Assembly (NCBI RefSeq): GCF_003609775.1
Contig: NZ_AP018049.1
Span: 868,001-932,000, forward strand
Reading direction: 5' to 3'
Length of the DNA stretch: 64,000 bases
Source: Prevotella melaninogenica
Lineage (GTDB): Bacteria; Bacteroidota; Bacteroidia; Bacteroidales; Bacteroidaceae
Positions 1-7,595 of the stretch are shown piece by piece; the stretch's first letter is position 1, and each line of letters starts with the position of its first letter. Below the pieces are notes generated by a model. That model saw only the letters and a program-made list of their open reading frames with translations. It was not told the origin of the DNA and did no database searches. A program made the position numbers and the translations under genes.

Positions 1-434
1 AGTGTTGGCTTATGTTCTTGTTGTGGTGCTGTTTCCTTTTTAGCGTTAATAATACCACCCTTTGAAGGGTTGTTATTATTACTTTGGGTTGGTATGTTTA
101 TTTTATTGCTTGTCGCTTTCGCTTGTTTCTGCTTGCCGTCCGTGTCCTTTGCCAACTTTAACGCCTTATTAGATAATATCCATTTTTTCGATTTATATTT
201 ATTTTTTGTGTAAATGTCTTTTAAAGGCAAAATATATCCTTGTTCTATCAACTCATTAATTACTTTTGTCATTTGGCGGTGTACATTATCTTTGCCAAAT
301 CCGCAAATATTCTCACCGATATATTTTATTTGTGCTTCAATTTCTCGCTTATTAAGCGAAAGCAAGTATAATAAAACTAACTTGCTTGTTGGGCTAATTT
401 CTAACCTTGTTGTTAATATCTTGTAGATGTTCAT
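1..434 (-). CDS. Winged-helix (HTH_36-like) protein of a mobile element, partial
   Basis: An open frame starts at an ATG (434-432) and runs without a stop for 144 codons off the left edge. Its first ~70 residues resemble the HTH_36 / replication-initiator winged helix: a segment around ISPTSKLVLLYLLS, a recognition-helix region around GFGKDNVHRQMTKVINELIE, then GYI. HTH_36 domains are common in plasmid and phage replication proteins. After residue ~100 the chain becomes low-complexity (N, Q, K, T rich), and residues ~110-130 are encoded by a palindromic repeat also present in the nearby non-coding DNA. It lies 105 bp downstream of the NUMOD3-like gene on the same strand and could share its transcript. 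A role in replication or its control is inferred. A plain transcription regulator is the alternative. Confidence 0.7.
   Translation of the reverse strand, partial: MNIYKILTTRLEISPTSKLVLLYLLSLNKREIEAQIKYIGENICGFGKDNVHRQMTKVINELIEQGYILPLKDIYTKNKYKSKKWILSNKALKLAKDTDGKQKQAKATSNKINIPTQSNNNNPSKGGIINAKKETAPQQEHKPT
47..102 (-). repeat. Hairpin repeat copy R1, inside a coding sequence
   Basis: On the minus strand the 20-base core AATAAACATACCAACCCAAA is followed by an imperfect stem-loop whose arms are based on TAATAATA..ACCCTT and AAGGGTGGTATTATTA. The same core and a similar hairpin recur at 1955-2014, with a looser match at 1172-1224. This copy lies within the winged-helix gene and is read in frame. 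Confidence 0.7.
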
Positions 435-539
435 AGCGTTTTTTTTAACATCATTATTTTTATAGCATTTTTATAGTAAAAAGGTGGTGGAGGAAAACGC
501 TAAATAAACCCCCATTTATACCACCTATATTTTTATCTA

Positions 540-728
540 TTATACTTCATCTTTAAATTGATTGGATAAATCAATTAAATTAATTGCTGCGTTAATCTTC
601 TCCCATTTCTTTTTTATCGCTTCAATTCTTTTCGCTTCCTTTTCTGGTGTCATATTCTTATATCGTGCTTTCTGTGCTTCTGACATCTTGCGCTTTGTTT
701 CCTCGCTGTGCTTTCTTCCTGTCATCAT
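540..728 (-). CDS. Small NUMOD3-like DNA-binding protein
   Basis: This 62-residue protein opens with GRKHSEETKRKMSEAQKAR, which matches the NUMOD3 motif (G-x-x-H-S-E-E-T-K-x-K-M-S-E-A-x-K) that contacts DNA in GIY-YIG and HNH homing endonucleases. There is no nuclease domain; the rest is a charged helical tail. Two ATG codons in tandem stand at the start, and the first is used here. It is either a stand-alone DNA-binding accessory protein of the element or the remnant of a homing endonuclease. It sits upstream of the winged-helix gene on the same strand. The motif is clear, the function is inferred. Confidence 0.65.
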   Translation of the reverse strand: MMTGRKHSEETKRKMSEAQKARYKNMTPEKEAKRIEAIKKKWEKINAAINLIDLSNQFKDEV

Positions 729-1171
729 ATTTTTATCTTTTTTTTATCGTTATTATTTGGGGTTAAATTTAAGTGCCCCCCTTTATTAAATAATTATCTT
801 TTTATTCTGAAAAGTCAAGTATATTTTTAAAAGTTTTCTTCAAATCTTCTTGAAAACCGCTAAAACAAAGGAAAAATAATTTAAAAATAATTGAAAATAA
901 TTTTGAGTTTTCTGTAATTTAATTGAAAATAAGATATAATAGGGGGTAATAATTGGCTGGGGGCTTGCTGGAAGGGGTGTAAATTCAACCGATTATGTCG
1001 GTGTTGTGTTCGTTACTGCTGTGCTGGTGGTGGGTAATAAGGCAAAATAAGCACGTATAAGGGGGCTTTTGCTGCTGTAATGGTATAATTTGCAGGCAAA
1101 GGGGATTAAAACCCGTCAAATCGCAAATATACGCTTATATGGTGGCTTGGGTGTAATAGTTTGTTATAGCG

Positions 1172-1224
1172 TTATATATTTCCACCCTTGTGGGGTGTCA
1201 TTATATAACTTGGGTTGGTTTATT
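1172..1224 (-). repeat. Hairpin repeat copy R2
   Basis: On the minus strand AATAAACCAACCCAA is followed by a stem-loop with outer arms TTATATAA/TTATATAA and an inner ACCC/GGGT pairing. It has the same order of core and hairpin as R1 and R3, but the core lacks the two bases AT. Confidence 0.6.
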
Positions 1225-1320
1225 TTTTTTATTGCTCCGCTTTGTCATTGGGTGTATTACTCCCTTACCTTTTACACACTCATCAGTATTACAGCAAAGA
1301 ATAATATATATTAATAAATC

Positions 1321-1376
1321 AATACCAACCCAAAGAAAGGAGAAAAGCAAATAAAATGCTTTTTCTCTCTTTCTTG
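1321..1376 (+). repeat. Hairpin repeat copy R4, unrelated stem
   Basis: ATACCAACCCAAAG is followed directly by a long stem in which AAGAAAGGAGAAAAGCA pairs with a TGCTTTTTCTCTCTTTCTT arm around an A-rich loop. The core is shared with the other copies but the stem sequence is different, so the layout is kept while the stem has changed. Confidence 0.5.
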
Positions 1377-1406
1377 TTATCTCTTTATAATACTATAATA
1401 TATAAA

Positions 1407-1508
1407 CAGTCATTTTTGACTGTAGGGTAACAGTCATTTTTGACTGTAGGTATTATTTGCTTTTTAGTGTGAATATGAATAATACTTGCAGTCATTTTTG
1501 ACTATAGG
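1407..1508. repeat. Three iteron-like dyad repeats
   Basis: The 20-base unit CAGTCATTTTTGACTGTAGG occurs at 1407-1426 and 1431-1450, and with one change (ACTATAGG) at 1489-1508. Each unit holds a perfect inverted repeat, CAGTCA-TTTT-TGACTG. The second and third copies continue into the same TATTATTT. Spacing is 24 and 58 bases. Repeated dyads of this kind bind dimeric regulators or plasmid initiators; which of these applies cannot be told from sequence. Confidence 0.75.
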
Positions 1509-1784
1509 TATTATTTCGTTACTGCTGTAATGTAGGGGGATAGGTGTTATATTACCTATGTAGATACTTCCTATTATATGACTATATAGGGGGTACAAAA
1601 ATACCCCTGCTTTACTTCTGACAATACAATATACTAAATGAGAAAATACCCCTACTATACATTTACTATATAATAATTTTACACCTTAATTAATATAGAA
1701 AATAAAAGCGATATTAGCCGTTAATTATGTGTGGGTTGGTAAGTATAGGGAAAGGGGATAATAAGCCGTTATACGTCAAATAAA

Positions 1785-1816
1785 GGGGGTATTTGTGGGC
1801 TGCTGGGTGTGGTGGG
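1785..1816 (+). other. G-quadruplex motif
   Basis: Four G-runs (1785-1789, 1797-1799, 1805-1807, 1814-1816) are separated by loops of 7, 5 and 6 bases, which meets the usual G3+N1-7 pattern. It begins a GT-rich stretch in which GTCCCTGCTGTGTGTGT is repeated at about 1818 and 1890. Confidence 0.55.
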
Positions 1817-1954
1817 TGTCCCTGCTGTGTGTGTGGTGCTGGTGTCCCCTGCAGGAAGGTGTCTGTTGTATTCGTGGCTGCTTGGTGGTGTCGTCCCTGC
1901 TGTGTGTGTGTATTGGCTGGCTAGAAGGTGGGTAAAAGGAAAGAATAAAATAAA

Positions 1955-2014
1955 AATAAACATACCAACCCAAAATATTATATATCCACCCCTTGAAGGT
2001 GGTTATATAATATT
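1955..2014 (+). repeat. Hairpin repeat copy R3
   Basis: The core AATAAACATACCAACCCAAA is identical over 20 bases to R1. It is followed by a near-perfect stem with arms AATATTATATATCCACC and GGTGGTTATATAATATT around CCTTGAA. This copy is intergenic, downstream of the recombinase. Confidence 0.7.
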
Positions 2015-2040
2015 GCTAACAACCCCTACAGAAAGAAAAA

Positions 2041-2069
2041 GGGAAACTAACCAAATACGGCTGTTTCCC
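2041..2069 (-). terminator. Terminator of the recombinase gene
   Basis: On the minus strand GGGAAAC and GTTTCCC arms form a stem just past the recombinase stop codon, followed by CCCTTTTTC, a U-rich tail. Confidence 0.6.
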
Positions 2070-2077
2070 CTTGCTTG

Positions 2078-3865
2078 TTATGCTTCCAATATGTCACAAA
2101 GTACGTTTATTTTAGTTATTAAATCGTCCACTTCTTTTGTTTTATCCTTGGTGCTGCTGAATAGTACCTTTATTTGTCCCTTACTTATATACGTGTCTAA
2201 GTCCCCACGCAACAAATAAAGCGTGTTTTGTAATTCTTCACTGCTTTTTCTCTCTATTTCTTGGGCTGGGTACTGCAATTTTTTAAGTACTTTTTTTATT
2301 AGTTCATTATACACTTTTAAAATGTTGTTTCTTTTACTTATATAATGAAGGGAATAATCAAATACCCCTTCACTCATTACGTTGCTTCTCAACTCCTTTA
2401 ATCGTGCTAATTTGCTATTTAATTCCTTTTTAATAAAATAGTTGTCTATCTCACTTGTTCCGTATGCTTGTAACGTAACATCATATCCCCCTATGTTCTT
2501 TGTTGCTTCTATCTTTGTGCGTGCCTGCTGTGTCGGTGCTGGCTGTTCTGCTTGCACGTGTTGCGCTGGTGCTGCTTGTGCTTGTTGTGGCTGCAACTTG
2601 GCTATTATATCGTTGTCTGTAGGGTGTGTGTAAACACGTTCTACCATTTCGGAACTATTGCCCAATTGTAGCGCAATTTGTTCCGATGTTAGCCCCTTTC
2701 TTGCCATTTGTGTGGCTGCTGTGTGCCTTGCGTAATGTGTACTTATTTCCTCACATAATGGCTTGCCGTTCTCGGTAATACGTGTTAACCCTGCCCTTCT
2801 TGCTATCTTCTTTATGTTGCGGTTTATAAGGTCTTTTAGTGCATCACCATTTTTTGGCAATAACTCACTACCTTGTAACACCTGCAATAAGTCGCTAACT
2901 TCCTTTGTCATAGGGATATATGACTTCTTTACTTTTGCCCCCCTTGTTCCCTTTTTATTGATAATTATAATAAATTCGTTGCCGTTGCCGTCTGATTGTG
3001 TTGTATATTCCCCTTTTAATATGGTGTATACATCGCTAATTCTCTGACCTGTAGCCAGTTGCAATAAAAATACGTTGCATGAAAATGTTTCCTTTTCGGT
3101 CTGTGTTTCCACCTGCTTTAATGCTTCTATTTCCTCCTCCAATAGTTCACATTTAACCTTCTTGCTAATGGTGGCTAAATTTTTGAAAGTCACCTTTTTA
3201 ATCCCATATTTTGCACCCTTGCCGTTAACTAATTCTTTGATTATACGTGCTATAGTGCTACATTTGATATTGATGTTTTGTGCGCTTTCATTTTGTGCTA
3301 ACATCCAATCTTTGAATGAATTAAACGCTACTTGACTAAGTGCCTTTGCGCTATCTGTCTGATTGGTGGTAGTTAGCCATTCACACCATTTTTTGTAATC
3401 TGTTCGGTATGTGTTAATAGTGTTCTTTGCTAAACTCCCTTGCTGTTCCCACATAGTTAACACCTCTTCTATCATCTTGGTTGCTTTAGGTGTTTTCTTT
3501 GATTGTATAAATTGCGGTGTTACTGACATATCGTTATCGGTTAAGTTAATGTTTTCTTTTAATTCGTCAAAGGTAGTAAAATTTTGCGACAATACCAAAA
3601 TACGGCAATTAGACACAAAAGCGGTTAACTCCGCTTGTTCTTGTAACTGCTTGGTTGTCAAATCGATATGAACACTTGTTAAGATTGGCTGCTGTCGCTT
3701 ACTATCCCAAAGGGCTGGTAATACTTTCCTTCTCGTTGGTATCTTTGCTTGTACTGATTTTCCTTTGTCATCAACATAGTACACCACCATATATAAGGGG
3801 GTGGGGGTTGTACTCTTTGGCTTGCGAAGATTGAAATTAACACTAATTAACTGACTTAATTCCAT
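2078..3865 (-). CDS. Tyrosine site-specific recombinase (integrase) with C-terminal extension
   Basis: Catalyses integration and excision of the element at 1-3.9 kb. Residues ~1-110 form the arm-binding region typical of Bacteroidetes integrases (NLRKPK, YYVDDKGK). Residues ~130-235 are the core-binding SAM-like domain. The catalytic domain follows: Arg275 in ATGQRISD, a lysine-rich beta hairpin (~303-314), His377 and Arg380 in HYARHTAA, and the nucleophile Tyr412 in RVYTHP. Position 403, usually His or Trp in LGHSS, is Asn (LGNSS). After Tyr412 the protein continues ~180 residues through a Q/A/P-rich linker into a helical tail with no family recognised; most relatives end soon after the tyrosine. 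The gene lies at the boundary with chromosomal genes, as expected for an integrase beside its attachment site. Confidence 0.95.
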   Translation of the reverse strand: MELSQLISVNFNLRKPKSTTPTPLYMVVYYVDDKGKSVQAKIPTRRKVLPALWDSKRQQPILTSVHIDLTTKQLQEQAELTAFVSNCRILVLSQNFTTFDELKENINLTDNDMSVTPQFIQSKKTPKATKMIEEVLTMWEQQGSLAKNTINTYRTDYKKWCEWLTTTNQTDSAKALSQVAFNSFKDWMLAQNESAQNINIKCSTIARIIKELVNGKGAKYGIKKVTFKNLATISKKVKCELLEEEIEALKQVETQTEKETFSCNVFLLQLATGQRISDVYTILKGEYTTQSDGNGNEFIIIINKKGTRGAKVKKSYIPMTKEVSDLLQVLQGSELLPKNGDALKDLINRNIKKIARRAGLTRITENGKPLCEEISTHYARHTAATQMARKGLTSEQIALQLGNSSEMVERVYTHPTDNDIIAKLQPQQAQAAPAQHVQAEQPAPTQQARTKIEATKNIGGYDVTLQAYGTSEIDNYFIKKELNSKLARLKELRSNVMSEGVFDYSLHYISKRNNILKVYNELIKKVLKKLQYPAQEIERKSSEELQNTLYLLRGDLDTYISKGQIKVLFSSTKDKTKEVDDLITKINVLCDILEA

Positions 3866-3939
3866 AATTACACACTTTTTTGTCTGTTCAGACGTTCTTA
3901 TAAATGGTTCTTATTCCCACATATTTGGAACGTGTGTAA
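3866..3939. other. Candidate attachment / recombinase-binding region
   Basis: The gap just upstream of the recombinase start is rich in dyads: TTACACAC (3868-3875) with GTGTGTAA (3932-3939), ACGTTC (3892-3897) with GAACGT (3928-3933), and GTCTG-TT-CAGAC (3882-3893). This is the expected site of the element-chromosome junction. The second end lies outside the window, so the core cannot be defined. Confidence 0.35.
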
Positions 3940-3996
3940 ATACGTAACTGATTGATATTCAGCGTTGAGTATAAACGGTAATCATAATATAAGATA

Positions 3997-4239
3997 ATGA
4001 TAACAAAAGACAGTATCGAAGCTGCTTATTGCTTTTTTCATCAGAAGTATCAAGTTTATGCTTTTTCAAATTGCGAACGACAGAAAGATGACATAGAGTA
4101 TGCTATCAGTTCCTATGTAGAAGTGATGAATCCAGAACTCTATAAAAAACTTGCAGCAGGAAAAGAAGATTTCCTGCTGACACATTCAAGGTTTGCAGAG
4201 GACATAAAAGAGGCTATCGAGAAGCTTTCCGTGGAGTAA
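3997..4239 (+). CDS. Conserved hypothetical protein, 80 aa
   Basis: A short soluble protein with no signal peptide and no membrane segment, predicted to be mostly helical (DDIEYAISSYVEVMNPELYKK). No family is recognised. It is the first gene on the chromosomal side of the integrated element. Its 3' end overlaps by 26 bp the 3' end of the convergent DUF4230 gene, so both stop codons lie inside the other gene. The start is the first ATG after the recombinase junction. It is a credible gene by composition, but the function is unknown. Confidence 0.6.
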   Translation: MITKDSIEAAYCFFHQKYQVYAFSNCERQKDDIEYAISSYVEVMNPELYKKLAAGKEDFLLTHSRFAEDIKEAIEKLSVE

Positions 4240-4897
4240 TTGTCACCTCTATATTCTTATAGCCCATTGCCTTCAAAAACTGAGTAAACTGCTGTTTTGC
4301 ATTTTTCTCAGCTATCATAATGTTCTCTGCAGTCATACAACGAGCTATCATCTTTTTGTATGCACGATTGTAAAGCTGCTCGCGATCAGCTGAAGTCCAG
4401 TCCCCCTTCTCAAAGAACGAACGTGATTTAGCTTCATCTATAAAGTTAGTATCAAGTAATCCAATAGGAGGCAACTTTGCAACGATAACACTGTCATTCT
4501 CCACACGAATCCAATGAGGTTCAGTTTGATGCAAGTCAACACCTAAGCGGACTGTCCCATAATAGATACGAACAAGTTCTGAATCAGAGAAGAAACCACG
4601 ACTTATGGTATCAATAAGTTCCTCGTCGTTGATAGCAAGGAATTCCCATTGTCCGATATCTTGTATTTGCTGTATCTGTGTTGGCGTAATATCAATACGC
4701 TGATCTGATGATATACTTATATCATTGGTTGAATTAAACCAATAAAAGAGACCACCACAAAGACTAATGATAATTAAAAAGGTCAGAAGACAGCCTTTAT
4801 TGGATGCTAAGATACGACTAAGAATCCCTTTCTTAGTCGGCTTATTCTCATTATTATTTTGTTCTATGATAATGTTATCAGATGTATTTATTTTCAT
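4214..4897 (-). CDS. DUF4230-type membrane-anchored protein
   Basis: Residues ~33-55 (GCLLTFLIIISLCGG) form one membrane anchor after a short basic cytoplasmic part. The rest is outside the membrane and resembles DUF4230: a 'WEFLAINDEELID' block, a YYGTVRLGVDL block, and a C-terminal FLKAMGYKNIEVT block that recurs almost unchanged in the upstream gene. The ATG at 4897 is chosen; a TTG at 4903 in the same frame would overlap the upstream stop as TTGA. It is the second gene of a two-gene unit. DUF4230 proteins have no assigned activity. Confidence 0.8.
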   Translation of the reverse strand: MKINTSDNIIIEQNNNENKPTKKGILSRILASNKGCLLTFLIIISLCGGLFYWFNSTNDISISSDQRIDITPTQIQQIQDIGQWEFLAINDEELIDTISRGFFSDSELVRIYYGTVRLGVDLHQTEPHWIRVENDSVIVAKLPPIGLLDTNFIDEAKSRSFFEKGDWTSADREQLYNRAYKKMIARCMTAENIMIAEKNAKQQFTQFLKAMGYKNIEVTITPRKASR

Positions 4898-4899
4898 TT

Positions 4900-5568
4900 T
4901 CAATCTTTTTTATTTACTTCAATCACCTGTCCTAAATCCTTAAGAGTAAACTTCTTGCGGAAAGATATAGTAACATCAGACTCTTTGTATCCCATAGCTG
5001 TAAAGATAGGAACAAGTTGGCGAGCTGCACTCTCCTGTGCTTGTTCTATGATACCCATCTGAGGAATAGAAGCAATAATCTGTTTTCTTCCTTGTGCCTC
5101 ATAGCTTGTAAGCTCAGCATCCGTAAAGTTATGCCGTGTCAATGCCACATATTGCTTCACCTCCTTATGGTTAATCTTCGTAGAAGTAAGAAGAATCTTA
5201 GGATCGGGTAGGGTGACAACAAGTTCTTTTCCTCGACGTTGAATATTCTTATCGCTAAAACTTGATAAATCTATGTATGCCTTCAAAGTAGCATCCATAG
5301 GAATTGCAATGCGGCGGTCGCCTAATGGCAAGTTTACACTGAAGTCCTGCTTCATAAACGAGCCAGAAAGTTTCATCTTATCATCATGGGTGATAATCTT
5401 ATGAATACGATATTCTGTTGTGTAAAGTCGTGAACATTGCTGTACCTGTGTTACCAGCATCGGAATTGTGTCAATGGCCTTTGCTGCAGACTCTTCAGTA
5501 TTTTTCTTGTTTGTACAACCAATTGTAAGCAACGATAAAAACGATAATATGAGGATGAAATGTTTCAT
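4900..5568 (-). CDS. DUF4230-type lipoprotein
   Basis: A 222-residue protein with a lipoprotein signal (hydrophobic stretch then LLTIGC, Cys ~18), so it should be lipid-anchored in the envelope. It shares with its downstream neighbour the DUF4230 layout and the C-terminal motif FTAMGYKESDVTISFRK, so the two are paralogues. The open frame extends upstream to 5688, but a TATCTTTG promoter element lies inside that extension and the ATG at 5568 precedes the signal peptide, so 5568 is the start used. The two genes are separated by only 2 bp and are surely co-transcribed. The function is unknown. Confidence 0.82.
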   Translation of the reverse strand: MKHFILILSFLSLLTIGCTNKKNTEESAAKAIDTIPMLVTQVQQCSRLYTTEYRIHKIITHDDKMKLSGSFMKQDFSVNLPLGDRRIAIPMDATLKAYIDLSSFSDKNIQRRGKELVVTLPDPKILLTSTKINHKEVKQYVALTRHNFTDAELTSYEAQGRKQIIASIPQMGIIEQAQESAARQLVPIFTAMGYKESDVTISFRKKFTLKDLGQVIEVNKKD

Positions 5569-5594
5569 TCTGAATTTTAATAAATATATGTGCG

Positions 5595-5602
5595 CAAAGA
5601 TA
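5595..5602 (-). promoter_or_regulatory. -7 promoter element for the DUF4230 pair
   Basis: TATCTTTG on the minus strand fits TAnnTTTG and lies 27 bases before the chosen ATG. No good -33 element is seen. The rest of the 620-bp gap up to sdaA holds only a palindromic repeat and AT-rich DNA. Confidence 0.55.
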
Positions 5603-5807
5603 CAAAAAACACACGATAAAACACTTACCAACCTAATAAAAAGAAATAAAAAAGATAGAGTAGGAGTTATATTAGTGCTCCCAGACATCTTATTTTAACG
5701 ATAAAGATAAAACAATATATCAATCGGCTTATGTCAGTTTCTGCTTGTATAACTCTTTCTCTGACGACATTTTGTTTCCTTTTAGATAACAATTTGCATT
5801 GTAGTTA

Positions 5808-5872
5808 GGCCTTAACACCATTGGTGCGAACCAATAGCACAACACGTGCTAAGCAATAACACAACACGTGTC
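5808..5872. repeat. AACACC/GGTGTT palindromic repeat, copy P1
   Basis: AACACCATTGGTG is followed by two 22-bp-spaced copies of CAATARCACAACACGTG (5832-5848 and 5854-5870). Related palindromes lie at 27241, 32444, 38681 and 62671, always between genes. Confidence 0.6.
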
Positions 5873-6187
5873 TGACAAAAACACTCCTATAGTGGATAGG
5901 AAAAGTGAAGTATTATAGCCACTATATCAAATATTATAAAACACTAACAGAATAACAAACTATGAGATAAATTATAAGTAAGCACTAATAATCAAAAGGC
6001 ACGCTATTATTATTTTAAACTTATAAAAAAGCAAGCTGGTAAGGAACAATAGTAGTACAAAAATCGTCTATAGTACAATAAAAAATCATCTTCGCCAATT
6101 TATAATTTGTTTTTCTGCATCATTGACATTTTTTTTCGTAAATTTGTAGCATAATAGTAAATTAGAAGTATTTGGGACAAACCATAT

Positions 6188-7396
6188 ATGGAATCATTAA
6201 GAGAGATATTTAGAATCGGTAAAGGTCCATCGAGTAGTCATACGATGGGACCACAGCGTGCCGCCATTATCTTTGCTGAGCGTCATCCAGAAGCAGCAAG
6301 ATTTGAGGTTACACTCTATGGTAGTCTGGCAGCCACAGGTGAGGGGCACATGACAGACAAGGCTATTATTGACGTGTTGAAGCAATTAGCACCAGTAGAG
6401 ATAATACGGGAACCAGAGGTGTTTTTACCTTATCACCCTAATGGTATATTGTTCCGTGCCTATAACAGCAGCCAGGATTTATTAGACGAATGGACTGTTT
6501 ATAGCGTTGGCGGTGGTGCTCTTTCAGAGGGAAAGGGTAAAGATGACTATTTTCATAAGGAATCTGTTTATGATATGCATACCCTCAGAGAAATACAGAC
6601 GTGGTGTGAGCATCATGGACGTGGCTACTGGGAGTATGTAAAGCAGTGTGAAGGAGAAGAGTTATGGGACTATCTTCGTGAGGTGTGGAAGACAATGCAG
6701 GCTGCCGTGGAGCGTGGTCTCGACAGCGAAGGAGCCTTGCCTGGTCCATTAAATCTTGCGCGCAAAGCACCTAACTATTTTATAAAAGCACGTGGATATA
6801 AGCCTTCTTTGCAAAGTCGTGGAATGGTTTATTCATACGCCTTGGCAGTTAGTGAGGAGAATGCATCTGGTGGAACAATAGTAACAGCACCAACTTGTGG
6901 TGCTTGTGGTGTTGTTCCTGCAGTTCTATATCATCTCTCAAAAGGACATGAGTTTTCAGAAACTAAAATATTACATGCACTTGCAACAGCAGGACTTTTT
7001 GGTAATATAGTAAAACATAATGCTTCTATCTCTGGTGCAGAAGTTGGTTGTCAGGGGGAGGTTGGTGTTGCATGTGCAATGGCTTCAGCAGCTTCTTGTC
7101 AGTTGTTTGGTGGTAGTCCTTCTCAGATTGAATATGCTGCTGAGATGGGCTTAGAGCATCACTTAGGCATGACATGCGATCCAGTATGCGGCTTGGTACA
7201 GATTCCTTGTATTGAGCGTAATGCTTTTGCTGCTTGTCGTGCACTGGACGCACAGCTTTATGCATCATTTAGCGATGGTAGCCATCGTGTATCATTCGAC
7301 CACGTTGTTGAGGTAATGAAACAGACAGGACATGATATTCCATCACTCTATAAGGAAACAAGTGCTGGTGGATTAGCAAAGCACTACCCAATGTAA
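6188..7396 (+). CDS. sdaA: L-serine ammonia-lyase, iron-sulfur type, single chain
   Basis: Converts L-serine to pyruvate and ammonia in the cytoplasm. The N-terminal (beta) part carries the signature GKGPSSSHTMGP at residues 11-22. The C-terminal (alpha) part carries TAPTCGACG (233-241), GCQGEVG with Cys288, and CDPVCGLVQIPC with Cys330 and Cys341, the likely 4Fe-4S ligands. A length of 402 residues fits a fused single-chain enzyme. A TAAATTTG element (6139-6146) gives a likely promoter about 40 bases upstream. The gene stands alone and ends in a strong hairpin shared with the convergent gene. Serine breakdown suits an amino-acid fermenting anaerobe. Confidence 0.96.
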   Translation: MESLREIFRIGKGPSSSHTMGPQRAAIIFAERHPEAARFEVTLYGSLAATGEGHMTDKAIIDVLKQLAPVEIIREPEVFLPYHPNGILFRAYNSSQDLLDEWTVYSVGGGALSEGKGKDDYFHKESVYDMHTLREIQTWCEHHGRGYWEYVKQCEGEELWDYLREVWKTMQAAVERGLDSEGALPGPLNLARKAPNYFIKARGYKPSLQSRGMVYSYALAVSEENASGGTIVTAPTCGACGVVPAVLYHLSKGHEFSETKILHALATAGLFGNIVKHNASISGAEVGCQGEVGVACAMASAASCQLFGGSPSQIEYAAEMGLEHHLGMTCDPVCGLVQIPCIERNAFAACRALDAQLYASFSDGSHRVSFDHVVEVMKQTGHDIPSLYKETSAGGLAKHYPM

Positions 7397-7480
7397 GTCT
7401 AACAACTCATGTTCTTATCATGATATTTATCTACACTATATCAAGCTTGTTTATGTTAATATAGAAGTATAGATATTTTT

Positions 7481-7531
7481 AATGCCCAGTAAACGTTTAC
7501 CAGATATTGGTAAAAACGATTACTGGGCATT
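7481..7531. terminator. Bidirectional terminator after sdaA
   Basis: Perfect 12-bp arms AATGCCCAGTAA / TTACTGGGCATT enclose a second inner stem (TTTACCA/TGGTAAA). It lies between two convergent genes. Confidence 0.75.
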
Positions 7532-7595
7532 AATCATTATAGAAGAAGAAAATAATCTATGTTTTCGAAACTATAAGACAATAATGATTCTTTGG

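Larger units (their letters stand above)
729..2077. other. 1.35-kb non-coding control region of the mobile element
   Basis: No convincing gene is visible. The block holds GT-rich stretches on the plus strand (about 950-1060 and 1795-1925), the 14-base direct repeat TTCGTTACTGCTGT at 1009-1022 and 1515-1528, three dyad repeats, three hairpin repeats and a G-quadruplex motif, each listed separately. The composition differs sharply from the AT-rich spacers of the chromosome. An origin of replication or transfer, or a long regulatory region, would fit. That reading is inferred from the repeats and from the neighbouring winged-helix and recombinase genes. Confidence 0.5.

Noticed and set aside
1090..1314. 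74-aa plus-strand frame with hydrophobic C-terminus
   Set aside because: It reads through hairpin repeat R2 and has no promoter or family match. The hydrophobic run comes from the T-rich strand of the repeat.
1769..1973. Minus-strand frames of 64-65 aa rich in His, Thr, Pro (THSRDTHHTQQP)
   Set aside because: They are translations of the GT-rich repeats and have low-complexity composition with no start context. The plus-strand frame at 1809-2219 runs into the recombinase gene and is likewise rejected.
1321..2014. CRISPR array or integron attC sites
   Set aside because: Three dyad repeats at uneven spacing without spacers of equal length, and no cas or integron integrase gene. Stem-loops lack the R-box pattern of attC.
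4900..5688. Longer 262-aa form of the DUF4230 lipoprotein
   Set aside because: The extra 40 residues cover a -7 promoter element and would bury the lipoprotein signal, so ATG 5568 is preferred.
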